Of a DNA stretch of 64,000 nt, positions 42,978 through 52,381 are shown in pieces. The number at the start of each line of letters is the position of its first letter. The stretch's first letter is position 1. The position numbers and the translations under genes were made by a program. The notes under the pieces are model-generated. The model was not told the origin of the DNA and searched no databases. It saw only the letters and a program-made list of their open reading frames with translations. Source of the stretch: an uncultured Psychroserpens sp. (GTDB taxonomy: Bacteria > Bacteroidota > Bacteroidia > Flavobacteriales > Flavobacteriaceae); contig CANKZZ010000001.1 of NCBI GenBank assembly GCA_947488655.1, positions 372,001 to 436,000 on the forward strand, given 5' to 3'.

Positions 42978-45032
42978 TTAGTCAAAATCAGCATCTGTAA
43001 CACCTTCGTTTACTTTCACAGATTTTACAACAAAATCAAATCGACGTGGTCCAGCAGTTTGGCCTATTTTAAATGGAAATTTTATACCACCAACATCTTT
43101 GTAATCTGCATAGAAAACAGATTGAGAACCTGCTTCTGATGTTTCAACTTGCTTAATTTTTAAACCAGTCTCAACATCATAGTATAATGATTTATTATCT
43201 CCAACATTAACCTTATAAGCTTTAACACCATCAACCATTTCAATTTTCTCTAAAGTAACTCCTCCATTAAGATAATTAACCTCTGGAAAAGGAGATGACT
43301 CTACAGTAGCCTCTTTTAATTCTTCTGGTGTCATATCTTTACGTTGACCTTGTTGTACAACATAACCACCTTCTGGACTAACAACAGATTTCATAAAAGA
43401 TTGACCCATTGCAGATACTTCAGACATTGCTTGATTTTTAGAGGTCTTTTTCATCTCTAAGTTCATCATTACACCTGGTTGTAATTCAGCTTCTGCAGTC
43501 ATATAAACAGAGTTTACTTTGTCTAGCGCATCTTTACCACCAACAGCATCAATATAAGCTTGCATCACTTTAGTTGCATCCATATCTGCAGGCATTTCAA
43601 TTTCGTATGAAGGCTTCTCTGTAGCGGTAGCATATTTATCATAATATTTAATAGGAATTCCTGTTTTTTCAAGATTTTCTATTACCTCACTACCCTTACC
43701 TATAACAACAATACGAGCATTTTCGGTTTTAAAATATTTGTTCGCAACACGATTTACGTCATCTGCAGTTACTGCATTAATTTTTTGTAAATATGTAGTA
43801 TAAAAATCATCTGGAAGATCATTTAATTTAATGCTTAACGCGTAACGAGCAATTGTTTGAGGGCTTTCTAGTGCTAAAACAAAGTCTCCAACATATTTAG
43901 CTTTAGCGTTTTTAAGCATATCTTGCTCAACAGGCTCAGTTTTTATACGATTGATTTCTTTTAAAGTTTCAACAACAGCACTATCTGTTACCATATTTCT
44001 AACAGCAGCACCTGCACTAAAACGAGATGCGTATTTATCTGTTCCAATTCCTGAACGTGCTCCATAAGTATAACCATGAGCTTCACGAAGATTCATGTTT
44101 AAATAACTATTAAAACCTCCACCTAAGATTTTATTTGCAATTAAAACCGAATGATAATCATCATCTTTCATTTCTAAATCTACATTATTAGTTAATGAGA
44201 TATTAGATTGAACAGCGTTAGGCATATCCACAAAATTAATTTGTGTGTATTGAGCATTAGGAGCCTCTTCAGGAACATTATAATCTACACCTACAGACTT
44301 TTCCCATTTAGAGAAATGCTTTTCAATTTGTTTTTTAACGTCCTTAAACTTTACATCACCAACAACAACTAAATAAGCGTTGTTTGGATTAAAGTAAGTT
44401 TCATAAAATGCTACAGCGTCTCCAAAGGTTACATTATTTACAGTTTCTTCTGTAGTAAATTCACCATAAGGATGATTTTTTCCGTAAGATAAAGCAGAGC
44501 CAACTCTTCCAGCAACAGCGTCAACACTGTTTTCTTCGGTTTTTAAACCATCAATTAATTTAGCTTTTTCTTTTTCAAATTCTTCTTCAATTAATAAAGG
44601 GTTAATTGCAGCGTCTGCCATAAGTTCTAAAATACGATCAGAGTATTTAGACAATGAACTAGCAAAACCACCTCTAAAATTAAAACTTAATCTAGCTCCT
44701 AAAAAGTCTACTTCTTCATTAAATTCATCTTTAGAGATATTTTTAGTTCCGTTTCCTAACATAGCACCAATTAGACTCTCAACACCACCTTTATCTCCAA
44801 CCGTCATTGGTTTGTTGTCTATGGTTAATGAGTAAGATACTCTAGGTAATTTGTGATTTTCTACAACAAGAACTGTTAATCCGTTTTTTAATGTAAATTC
44901 TTCAGGTTTCTCCAATGAGATTTTTGGAGCAGGACCTGGCTCTGGCATTTTAGAACGATCTAGTTGCGCAAAGGCACTAACCGACATTAAAAATGCTACA
45001 ATTAATACTGATATTTTTAATTTCATTTTCAT
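42978..45032 (-). CDS. M16 family peptidase-like protein, non-catalytic subunit with C-terminal LolA-like domain
   Basis: 684 residues. Signal peptide (1-22, cut after AFA), two M16 peptidase domains (about 40-470), then an extra domain (about 495-684) resembling outer-membrane lipoprotein-sorting (LolA/DUF4292-like) folds. At the place of the zinc motif HxxEH the sequence reads G83-V-E-S86-L-I-G89-A90-M, so all three motif residues are replaced and it cannot be a zinc protease. It lies 7 bases downstream of a catalytic M16 gene, the classic arrangement of an active/inactive heterodimer. Located in the periplasm or outer membrane. Confidence 0.86.
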   Translation of the reverse strand: MKMKLKISVLIVAFLMSVSAFAQLDRSKMPEPGPAPKISLEKPEEFTLKNGLTVLVVENHKLPRVSYSLTIDNKPMTVGDKGGVESLIGAMLGNGTKNISKDEFNEEVDFLGARLSFNFRGGFASSLSKYSDRILELMADAAINPLLIEEEFEKEKAKLIDGLKTEENSVDAVAGRVGSALSYGKNHPYGEFTTEETVNNVTFGDAVAFYETYFNPNNAYLVVVGDVKFKDVKKQIEKHFSKWEKSVGVDYNVPEEAPNAQYTQINFVDMPNAVQSNISLTNNVDLEMKDDDYHSVLIANKILGGGFNSYLNMNLREAHGYTYGARSGIGTDKYASRFSAGAAVRNMVTDSAVVETLKEINRIKTEPVEQDMLKNAKAKYVGDFVLALESPQTIARYALSIKLNDLPDDFYTTYLQKINAVTADDVNRVANKYFKTENARIVVIGKGSEVIENLEKTGIPIKYYDKYATATEKPSYEIEMPADMDATKVMQAYIDAVGGKDALDKVNSVYMTAEAELQPGVMMNLEMKKTSKNQAMSEVSAMGQSFMKSVVSPEGGYVVQQGQRKDMTPEELKEATVESSPFPEVNYLNGGVTLEKIEMVDGVKAYKVNVGDNKSLYYDVETGLKIKQVETSEAGSQSVFYADYKDVGGIKFPFKIGQTAGPRRFDFVVKSVKVNEGVTDADFD

Positions 45033-45039
45033 TTATTTT

Positions 45040-46374
45040 TTAGTTGTCAGTTTTTTCTTTTGGTAAGTATTCTAACTCAACTCGTTGATTAGGATTCAAA
45101 TATTTTTTTACAACATCTTGAATTTCTTGTCTTGTGATAGAACGATAGATTTCAATTTCAGAATTAATTAAATTAATATCATCATATAACATATAGTTTC
45201 TAACTAAAGAGTTAGCGATACCTTGAATACTAGAGTTTGAATTCACAAATCTGTTTTCAAATTTATTCTGAAGTTTTTGATAATCTTTTTCTGAAATGAG
45301 CTCGTTTTGCATTTTTACGATTTCTTTATCCATTTCGGCTAATAAAGCTTCTAAAGTAGTGTCTCCTAAAGGAAGCCCATAAATAGCATATATGCTATAA
45401 TCCATTTGATCAATATTAATAGCACCAACTTGAAGCGCCATTTTTTTATCATCAACAATTGTCTTGTATAATTTAGATGTTTTACCATCACTCAAATATG
45501 CCGAAACCATGCTTAAAACGTAAGCATCACGTTCTTTAAAGCCTGGAGTTCTATAAGCTGTGATAATTGCAGGTATTTGAATATTAGGATCGTAGAATTT
45601 AGCATCAATTTTCTCTGTGATAGGCTCTTCTTTTGCGAAATTTCTTGTAGGTACAGGTCTGCTTTCAATTTCAGAGAAATACTTTTCTACTAATTTTTTA
45701 GCTTCTTTACTGTCTATATCTCCAGCAACAACTAAAGCAGCATTGTTTGGTCCATACCAATCTTTAAAATATTGTTGAAATTCTTCTAAAGTAGAGGCAT
45801 CTAAATCTGCCATTTCACCAATATTTTTGTTGGCATATGGATGATTTTTAAATAAATTTTCACTTACAGCGAATAAAAATTGTCCGTAAGGCGAGTTATC
45901 ATAACGTAAACGTTTTTCCTCTTTTACGACTTCATTTTGTGTGTCAACACCAACTTGATCAATAACTGGATGCATCATTCTTTCAGACTCCATCCAAAGT
46001 CCTAATTCTAAGTTGTTTGAAGGGAAAACTTCATAGTAATAAGTTCTATCTAATGACGTGTTAGCATTATTACTACCACCGTTAGAAGAAACAATTGTAA
46101 ACCATTCTCCACGATCTATATTTTTCGTGCCTTCAAATAATAGGTGCTCAAAAAAGTGAGCAAAACCCGTACGAGGTGCAGCAGCTGTACCTCCTAGATC
46201 TTTTCCTCCAACATCATACATTACACCAACTGTAACCACAGGCGCTGTATTATCTTGGTGTAAGATGACGTGAAGACCGTTATCTAAATCAAATTCTTCA
46301 AATTCAACCTGTTGTGCTTTGGCAGAAAAGCCAACAAGCACCAAAGAGGCTAAAATTAATAGGTAATTTTTCAT
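45040..46374 (-). CDS. M16 family zinc metallopeptidase, catalytic subunit
   Basis: 444 residues. Signal peptide (cut near AKA-QQ, residue 20), inverted zinc motif H73-F-F-E76-H77 in GFAHFFEHLLFEGT, and the third ligand in EVVKEEKRLRY (Glu152/153), at the normal distance. The second domain includes TAYRTPGFKERDAY. It degrades peptides in the envelope, probably as a dimer with the downstream inactive subunit. A promoter is not certain: the nearest -7-like box (TATTTTTG, 46474-46467, minus strand) would give a leader of about 90 bases. Confidence 0.9.
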   Translation of the reverse strand: MKNYLLILASLVLVGFSAKAQQVEFEEFDLDNGLHVILHQDNTAPVVTVGVMYDVGGKDLGGTAAAPRTGFAHFFEHLLFEGTKNIDRGEWFTIVSSNGGSNNANTSLDRTYYYEVFPSNNLELGLWMESERMMHPVIDQVGVDTQNEVVKEEKRLRYDNSPYGQFLFAVSENLFKNHPYANKNIGEMADLDASTLEEFQQYFKDWYGPNNAALVVAGDIDSKEAKKLVEKYFSEIESRPVPTRNFAKEEPITEKIDAKFYDPNIQIPAIITAYRTPGFKERDAYVLSMVSAYLSDGKTSKLYKTIVDDKKMALQVGAINIDQMDYSIYAIYGLPLGDTTLEALLAEMDKEIVKMQNELISEKDYQKLQNKFENRFVNSNSSIQGIANSLVRNYMLYDDINLINSEIEIYRSITRQEIQDVVKKYLNPNQRVELEYLPKEKTDN

Positions 46375-46620
46375 TGTGAGTTTGTTTTAATTAATTGTGA
46401 TTTTGTGTTAAGTTTTTAATGTGCATTACAAGTGTGTTATTTTGTTAAAATGTTACACTATTTCCACAAAAATAATGAATAGCATTCCCTTTATTGAGTT
46501 TTAAATTAAAAATATCTCTTAATTATGAGTTATTTAGGGTTAAATAGAATAACAAATAAGAAGTCTTTTGAAAAATTTTAGGGGATAAAATATAGTTTCT
46601 TGTCCAAAAACAATATAAGG

Positions 46621-46652
46621 TTTGTAAATTAAGTAATTAGAATGTATATTTG
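46621..46652 (+). promoter_or_regulatory. Promoter of rplU-rpmA (Bacteroidota consensus)
   Basis: TTTG (46621-46624), a 20-base spacer, and TATATTTG (46645-46652) match the phylum consensus exactly. Transcription would begin near 46659, at the 5' edge of the leader hairpin. Confidence 0.75.
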
Positions 46653-46657
46653 CACCC

Positions 46658-46675
46658 GCTTTCTGAGGAGAAAGC
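46658..46675 (+). promoter_or_regulatory. Leader hairpin of rplU mRNA
   Basis: GCTTTCT pairs perfectly with AGAAAGC around a GAGG tetraloop, right at the predicted transcript 5' end and 40 bases before the L21 start. Candidate site for autogenous control by L21, or a stabilising 5' hairpin. Confidence 0.5.
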
Positions 46676-46715
46676 ACATATTTTGAATACAAATAATTAA
46701 TAAAAACGTTACGCT

Positions 46716-47390
46716 ATGTACGCAATTGTAGAGATAGCAGGGCATCAATTTAAAGTTGAAAAAGACCAAAAAGTTTTTGTTAACCGTTTAACAACAGAAG
46801 AAGGTAAGAAAGTAGATTTCGATAACGTTCTTTTAATTGGAGATGGTGACAACATTACTTTAGGCGCCCCAGCTATAGATGGAGCACTAGTAAGTGCAAA
46901 AGTCTTAAAGCACCTTAAAGGTGACAAAGTAATAGTCTTTAAAAAGAAAAGAAGAAAAGGTTACCGTGTAAAAAATGGACACAGACAATCTTTATCTGAA
47001 ATCGTAATTGAAGGTATTACTGCATCTGGAGCTAAAAAAGCAGCTCCTAAAAAAGAAGCTAAAAAAGTAGAAGCAAAAGCTGATACTCCAAAGCCAGTAG
47101 CTAAGAAAGCTGCTCCTAAGAAAGCAACAGGAAAAGCTGATGATTTGAAAAAAATCGAAGGTGCTGGACCAAAAGCTGCTGAGGCTTTAGTAAATGCAGG
47201 AATTGATACTTTTGCTAAAGTTGCAAAAACTGACGCAGCTAAGTTAAGTGAAATCTTAACAGAAGCAAGTTCAAGACTAGCACACATCGTTACAGATACT
47301 TGGCCAAAGCAAGCTCAATTAGCTGCAGATGGTAAGTGGGACGAATTAAAAGAGTTACAAGACAGATTAGATGGTGGTATTGAAAAGTAA
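46716..47390 (+). CDS. rplU: 50S ribosomal protein L21 with C-terminal helix-hairpin-helix extension
   Basis: 224 residues against about 103 for E. coli L21. Residues 1-105 are a normal L21 (MYAIVEIAGHQFKV, KKKRRKGYRVKNGHRQ). They are followed by a Lys/Ala-rich linker (106-141) and a helical domain (142-224) starting DDLKKIEGAGPKAAEAL, a helix-hairpin-helix pattern of the kind that binds nucleic acid backbone. The extension is found in other Flavobacteriia as far as I know, but its role on the ribosome is unclear. Co-transcribed with rpmA 44 bases downstream. Confidence 0.95.
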   Translation: MYAIVEIAGHQFKVEKDQKVFVNRLTTEEGKKVDFDNVLLIGDGDNITLGAPAIDGALVSAKVLKHLKGDKVIVFKKKRRKGYRVKNGHRQSLSEIVIEGITASGAKKAAPKKEAKKVEAKADTPKPVAKKAAPKKATGKADDLKKIEGAGPKAAEALVNAGIDTFAKVAKTDAAKLSEILTEASSRLAHIVTDTWPKQAQLAADGKWDELKELQDRLDGGIEK

Positions 47391-47434
47391 TTTTCAATAA
47401 CATTAAATTATTAACAATATAAAACCTTAAGACA

Positions 47435-47695
47435 ATGGCTCATAAAAAAGGAGTAGGTAGTTCTAAAAACGGTAGAGAATCAGAATCGAAACGCTTAGGT
47501 GTTAAGATTTTTGGTGGACAAGCTGCAATAGCTGGTAACATTATCGTAAGACAAAGAGGTAATACACATCACCCAGGTGAAAATGTGTATGGCGGAAAAG
47601 ACCACACTTTACATGCTAAAGTAGATGGTTTAGTAAGATTCACAAAGAAAAAAGATGGTAAATCTTTTGTTTCTATTGATCCTTTTGAGGCTTAA
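47435..47695 (+). CDS. rpmA: 50S ribosomal protein L27
   Basis: 86 residues. Starts [20 protein letters not shown], without the N-terminal pre-sequence found in Firmicutes, so the flexible N-terminus reaches the peptidyl transferase centre unprocessed. Contains the family signature [17 protein letters not shown]. Second gene of rplU-rpmA, ended by an intrinsic terminator. Confidence 0.98.
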   Translation: MAHKKGVGSSKNGRESESKRLGVKIFGGQAAIAGNIIVRQRGNTHHPGENVYGGKDHTLHAKVDGLVRFTKKKDGKSFVSIDPFEA

Positions 47696-47717
47696 TTGAA
47701 TCTTATCTCACAATTTT

Positions 47718-47750
47718 AAAAAACCCATTCTTATTAGAATGGGTTTTTTT
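47718..47750 (+). terminator. Intrinsic terminator of rplU-rpmA
   Basis: A-run and CCCATTCT pairing with AGAATGGG and T-run around a TATT loop, 23 bases after the rpmA stop. The flanking A-run lets it also serve the convergent MutS-like gene. Confidence 0.88.
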
Positions 47751-47759
47751 GTTTAAGTA

Positions 47760-49532
47760 TTAATCTACAATCTCCATTTTTTTCAACAAGAAACTCGCAT
47801 TCATATTTTGGCAAATGCCTTTTTTAAATTTATAATCAAAGTAGAGTTCATCGTTTACAATTTCGGCATCAAAATAATAGTTTTTGACTTCGTTAAGTTC
47901 TTCAGTAATTTCACAAAGACTTAAATCATGCGTCGCAATAATACCTGTAGCATTTCCTGCTACAAGTTTTTCTACAAATTTTCTTGAGCCAATTGCTTTA
48001 TCTGTACTATTTGTGCCTTTTAATATTTCATCTAAAATTATAAAGTAAGGCTCCTTTGCAATAGCGTCTACGATAAATTTTAAGCGCGTTAATTCACTAA
48101 AGAAATAACTACTATCATCTGTTAAAGAATCACTTGTACGCATACTTGTGATTAATTTTACAGGAGAATAAGTGCTTGACGTTGCAGCTACCGGTAAGCC
48201 AACATTTGCCATTACAATATGTAATGATATGGTACGTAAAAATGTACTTTTCCCAGCCATATTTGCACCTGTTACAATAAAAAATTCTTGATTTTTTATG
48301 AGTAAGTCGCTGTCTACTCGTTTTCTTTTATCTAACAATGGATGTCCTAAACTCTTTGCGTCGATAACTATGCTTTCTTTAGAAATTTTAGGAAACGTTT
48401 GCTCTTGATGATTAAATGCATAAGTGCCTAAACTATTGTAAGCGTCAAAGAAAGAAACCACTTCAAACCATTCTTCTACTTTATTTGCATTGGCCAAAAT
48501 CCATTGTTCAACCTTATAGGCATTTCTAATATCTAATAAAAAATACCCGTTACCTAAAATGGCGCCAAAGAGATTGTTTCTATTATCTAGTGCATCTAGA
48601 GATTTAGAAAATTCTTTAAAAATAGAAGAGGCTTTTTTAGTTGTAGATTGTATTTTTTTTTGTTTTTCTATAAGCAAATTTGAGGTAAATGTTTCGTTTT
48701 CTATTTGTAATAATAACGATGCGTATTGCTTAAAAGTGTCCTTAGTTTTATCAGCATTTAACGCTAGTGTATTAATTTTTTTAAGATATAAACCTGTTAT
48801 TCCTAATCCAGCAAAAATCCAATATCCAAAAAAACCAATTCCAATAATTTCAAAAATTGCTAATGCTAATAATGAGATTGAAATAAAGGCAAAGAGCCAT
48901 GTTGCCCAAAGCATTTGTTTTGGTATGAAGGCGGTATGCGTTTGTAACCATTTTATAATTGTAGAGGCAGATGTATCGGTTTTTATGAGACTTGATGTAG
49001 CTGCATAGAGTTGCGTCCATTCGGTTTTTTGTGCTAACTCTTTTATTGCTTCTTGTCGATCTGTAATATTAGTAACGTTATTAGCTTTTAGCGCTATTGC
49101 TAGTTGCGATTCACCTTCTTTTGAACTTGATCTGTTGATATATTGAAAAAATGATCCTTTTCCGAAGAGATCAATATCTAAACTATAAAAATGTTGGGGA
49201 TCTTGAAATTGTTCTCCTGTTGGTCTATGATGAAAATCTCCAGATGCGATTTTTAGTTCTTCTTCATTGATATTGACTAAAGATTTATGAAGTTCTCGTT
49301 TTCGCTTTTTATTAGTGTATTTTGATAATAATAATAGAAAAGTTATTAAGCCAACACAACCTATAACAGTGGCTATTTGCCAATTTGGTAACACTAAGTA
49401 TATACCAAATCCTGCAATTATAAATATAGATAATCGCAACATACTGTAGAGAACGAGTTGCTTATGTAGTGCACTCACTTCTGTTTTATGTGTTTCTAAT
49501 TGTGTTTTATAAAATGATGATGAGTTATTCAT
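47760..49532 (-). CDS. Membrane-anchored MutS-like ATPase
   Basis: 590 residues. C-terminal MutS core and ATPase: Walker A TGANMAGKSTF (Lys428), Walker B FIILDEILKGTNS (Asp501-Glu502) and ATHDLSL. The N-terminal mismatch-recognition domain with Phe-x-Glu is absent. Instead there are two hydrophobic helices at 29-49 and 51-70 and two more at 208-229 and 231-250, so the protein should sit in the membrane with ATPase in the cytoplasm. There is no Smr nuclease domain, so it is not MutS2. Known Bacteroidota MutS-related proteins of this size are uncharacterised; mismatch repair is unlikely to be its job. Confidence 0.85.
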   Translation of the reverse strand: MNNSSSFYKTQLETHKTEVSALHKQLVLYSMLRLSIFIIAGFGIYLVLPNWQIATVIGCVGLITFLLLLSKYTNKKRKRELHKSLVNINEEELKIASGDFHHRPTGEQFQDPQHFYSLDIDLFGKGSFFQYINRSSSKEGESQLAIALKANNVTNITDRQEAIKELAQKTEWTQLYAATSSLIKTDTSASTIIKWLQTHTAFIPKQMLWATWLFAFISISLLALAIFEIIGIGFFGYWIFAGLGITGLYLKKINTLALNADKTKDTFKQYASLLLQIENETFTSNLLIEKQKKIQSTTKKASSIFKEFSKSLDALDNRNNLFGAILGNGYFLLDIRNAYKVEQWILANANKVEEWFEVVSFFDAYNSLGTYAFNHQEQTFPKISKESIVIDAKSLGHPLLDKRKRVDSDLLIKNQEFFIVTGANMAGKSTFLRTISLHIVMANVGLPVAATSSTYSPVKLITSMRTSDSLTDDSSYFFSELTRLKFIVDAIAKEPYFIILDEILKGTNSTDKAIGSRKFVEKLVAGNATGIIATHDLSLCEITEELNEVKNYYFDAEIVNDELYFDYKFKKGICQNMNASFLLKKMEIVD

Positions 49533-49559
49533 AGTTAAATTTAATGGTATAAAGAAACG

Positions 49560-49587
49560 AAAAAACCCAAGTCGTTACAACTTGGGC
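49560..49587 (-). terminator. Intrinsic terminator of sdhCAB
   Basis: On the minus strand CCCAAGT pairs with ACTTGGG around a 7-base loop, then six T residues. It lies 28 bases after the sdhB stop and before the MutS-like start. Confidence 0.82.
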
Positions 49588-49615
49588 TTAAATATATTTA
49601 TGTTTTTATGTTTGC

Positions 49616-50362
49616 TTAACCTTTAAGAGACGCTTTTAAATACTCACGGTTCATGCGAGCAATGTTCTCTAATGAAATTCCTTTAGGACATTCAACCTCA
49701 CAAGCTCCAGTATTGGTACAGTTACCAAAACCTTCTTCGTCCATTTGTTTAACCATATTCAAAACACGGTCTGTAGCTTCAACCTGTCCTTGAGGTAATA
49801 ATGCAAATTGAGATACTTTTGCACCTACAAATAACATTGCTGATGAGTTTTTACAGCTTGCAACACAAGCACCACAACCAATACATGTTGCTGCAGAAAA
49901 AGCGTCGTCTGCATTATGTTTATTTACAGGTATTGCGTTAGCATCTATAGTGTTACCAGATGTGTTTACAGATATGAAACCTCCTGCATGTTGTATACGA
50001 TCAAAAGATGTTCTATCAACAATTAAATCTTTAATTACAGGAAATGCTGTTGCTCTAAATGGCTCTATAGTTATTGTATCACCATCTTTAAACATACGCA
50101 TATGTAATTGGCAAGTTGTAACTCCACGATCTGGACCATGAGCCTCACCATTTATATATAGAGAACAAGACCCGCAAATTCCTTCACGACAATCGTGATC
50201 AAAGGCTACAGGTTGCTCACCCTTTTCAATCAATTCGTTATTTAAAACATCTAACATTTCAAGAAAAGACATATCTGGTGATATATCGCTGATTTTATAA
50301 TCAACCATTTTCCCCTTATCGTTAGCGTTTGCTTGACGCCAAATTTTTAACGTTAAATTCAT
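49616..50362 (-). CDS. sdhB: Succinate dehydrogenase/fumarate reductase iron-sulfur subunit
   Basis: 248 residues. The [2Fe-2S] ferredoxin domain has CREGICGSC and a later Cys in VTTC; the C-terminal domain has [11 protein letters not shown] and [15 protein letters not shown] for the [4Fe-4S] and [3Fe-4S] clusters. It moves electrons from the flavoprotein to the membrane quinone. Third gene of sdhCAB, 9 bases after sdhA. Confidence 0.96.
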   Translation of the reverse strand: MNLTLKIWRQANANDKGKMVDYKISDISPDMSFLEMLDVLNNELIEKGEQPVAFDHDCREGICGSCSLYINGEAHGPDRGVTTCQLHMRMFKDGDTITIEPFRATAFPVIKDLIVDRTSFDRIQHAGGFISVNTSGNTIDANAIPVNKHNADDAFSAATCIGCGACVASCKNSSAMLFVGAKVSQFALLPQGQVEATDRVLNMVKQMDEEGFGNCTNTGACEVECPKGISLENIARMNREYLKASLKG

Positions 50363-50371
50363 AGCTTTTCT

Positions 50372-52369
50372 TTATTTATAACTTCTTTCTTTTACTTCAA
50401 TATTTTCATATGCCAATTCTTCTTTATGAAGTATAGCATCCTTAGGTTCACCTTTGTACTCCCAAGCAGATACATATTGAAACTCTTTGCGACGCATTGC
50501 CTCGCCTTCTGGTGTTTGGTATTCTTCTCTAAAATGACCTCCTGCAGATTCTTCGCGTTGTAATGCATCTTTAGCAAACAGCTCTCCTAATTCTAGAAAA
50601 TCGGCTACACGTCCTGCCTTTGCAAGTTCTTCGTTAAATTCGTTTTCTGTTCCAGGAACACGAACATCTTTCCAGAATTCTGCTCTAAGTTGAGAAATTT
50701 CGCTAATTGCAGATTTTAAATCTTCGGCGTTTCTAGCCATACCACATTTGTTCCACATAATTTTTCCTAAACGTTTGTGGAAATAATCAACAGAGTGTGT
50801 TCCGTTGTTATTTATTAAATGGTCTATATTTTTTCTTACTTCAGCCTCAGCGTCTTCAAACTCTCTTGTGTCTGTAGAAATTGGTCCTGTTCTAATATCA
50901 TTTGATAAGTAATCTCCAATAGTATAAGGTAAAACAAAATAACCATCTGCTAGACCTTGCATTAATGCAGATGCTCCTAAACGGTTAGCACCATGATCAG
51001 AGAAGTTAGCTTCTCCAATAGCATATAATCCTGGAACTGTAGTCATTAAATTATAATCAACCCAAATGCCTCCCATTGTATAGTGTACTGCAGGATAAAT
51101 CATCATTGGTGTGTTGTATGGATCTTGATCTACAATTTTCTCATACATTTGAAATAGGTTACCGTATTTGTTTTTAACGACTTCTTGACCTAATTTTTTC
51201 ACTAAAGCAGCATCGTTAACATCTAGATGTCTTACTGTTGCTTGCTCTTTTCCGTAGCGAATAATAGCAGATGCAAAATCTAAAAACACAGCTTCACCAG
51301 TTGCATTTACTCCATAACCAGCATCGCAACGTTCTTTTGCTGCACGCGAGGCAACATCACGAGGTACTAGGTTACCAAATGCAGGGTAACGACGTTCTAA
51401 ATAGTAGTCACGATCTTCTTCTGCAATATCTTTTGGTTTTAACGTTTTATTTCTAATCGCCTCAACATCTTCCATTTTCTTAGGAACCCAAATACGTCCA
51501 TCGTTACGTAAAGACTCAGACATCAAAGTTAATTTTGATTGGTGATCTCCAGAAACAGGAATACATGTTGGATGTATTTGTGTGTAACAAGGATTTGCAA
51601 AGTATGCACCACGTTTGTGCGCTTTCCAGGCAGCTGTTACATTACTTCCCATCGCGTTTGTAGATAAGAAGAAAACATTACCATAACCACCAGTTCCTAA
51701 AACAACTGCATGAGCAGAATGTCTTTCAATTTCTCCAGTAATTAAGTTACGTGTTATGATACCACGAGCTTTTCCATCAACCTTAACAACGTCGAGCATT
51801 TCGTGACGATTGTACATCTTAATTTTACCACGACCAATTTGACGGTTCATAGCAGAGTAAGCTCCTAGTAATAATTGTTGTCCTGTTTGTCCTGCAGCAT
51901 AAAATGTTCTAGACACTAATACTCCACCAAACGATCGGTTATCTAATAAACCACCATATTCACGAGCAAAAGGAACCCCTTGTGCCACACATTGATCAAT
52001 AATATTTGCAGACACCTCAGCTAAACGATAGACATTAGCTTCTCGAGAACGGTAATCACCACCTTTTACAGTATCGTAAAATAAACGGTATGTAGAATCA
52101 CCATCTCCTTGATAATTTTTAGCTGCATTAATTCCTCCTTGAGCAGCGATTGAGTGTGCACGTCTCGGCGAATCTTGAAAACAAAATGCTTTTACGTTAT
52201 ATCCTAATTCTGCCAGAGTAGCAGCTGCAGATCCACCTGCTAAACCAGTACCAACAACAATAACATCAATGTTACGCTTATTAGCAGGATTTACTAAATC
52301 GATATGATTTTTATAATCTGTCCATTTATCTTTAATTGGACCTTTTGGTATTTTTGAATCTAAAGCCAT
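50372..52369 (-). CDS. sdhA: Succinate dehydrogenase/fumarate reductase flavoprotein subunit
   Basis: 665 residues. N-terminal dinucleotide-binding [12 protein letters not shown], covalent FAD attachment motif [12 protein letters not shown], and substrate-binding HPTCIPVSG and the C-terminal [10 protein letters not shown]. It oxidises succinate to fumarate in the TCA cycle. It belongs to the longer B-type flavoproteins that go with a single five-helix cytochrome b subunit. 12 bases downstream of sdhC, 9 before sdhB. Confidence 0.97.
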   Translation of the reverse strand: MALDSKIPKGPIKDKWTDYKNHIDLVNPANKRNIDVIVVGTGLAGGSAAATLAELGYNVKAFCFQDSPRRAHSIAAQGGINAAKNYQGDGDSTYRLFYDTVKGGDYRSREANVYRLAEVSANIIDQCVAQGVPFAREYGGLLDNRSFGGVLVSRTFYAAGQTGQQLLLGAYSAMNRQIGRGKIKMYNRHEMLDVVKVDGKARGIITRNLITGEIERHSAHAVVLGTGGYGNVFFLSTNAMGSNVTAAWKAHKRGAYFANPCYTQIHPTCIPVSGDHQSKLTLMSESLRNDGRIWVPKKMEDVEAIRNKTLKPKDIAEEDRDYYLERRYPAFGNLVPRDVASRAAKERCDAGYGVNATGEAVFLDFASAIIRYGKEQATVRHLDVNDAALVKKLGQEVVKNKYGNLFQMYEKIVDQDPYNTPMMIYPAVHYTMGGIWVDYNLMTTVPGLYAIGEANFSDHGANRLGASALMQGLADGYFVLPYTIGDYLSNDIRTGPISTDTREFEDAEAEVRKNIDHLINNNGTHSVDYFHKRLGKIMWNKCGMARNAEDLKSAISEISQLRAEFWKDVRVPGTENEFNEELAKAGRVADFLELGELFAKDALQREESAGGHFREEYQTPEGEAMRRKEFQYVSAWEYKGEPKDAILHKEELAYENIEVKERSYK

Positions 52370-52381
52370 ATTAGATGTATT

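Larger units (their letters stand above)
46375..46715. other. Divergent intergenic region between M16 peptidase and rplU
   Basis: 341 bases without ORFs, very AT-rich. The right third holds the rplU promoter (46621-46652) and leader hairpin (46658-46675). The left part holds a possible M16 -7 box. The central 46480-46600 shows nothing I recognise. Confidence 0.75.

Noticed and set aside
48559-49008. 149-residue plus-strand ORF inside the MutS-like gene.
   Set aside because: Fully antisense to well-conserved MutS-like sequence; no promoter or family match.
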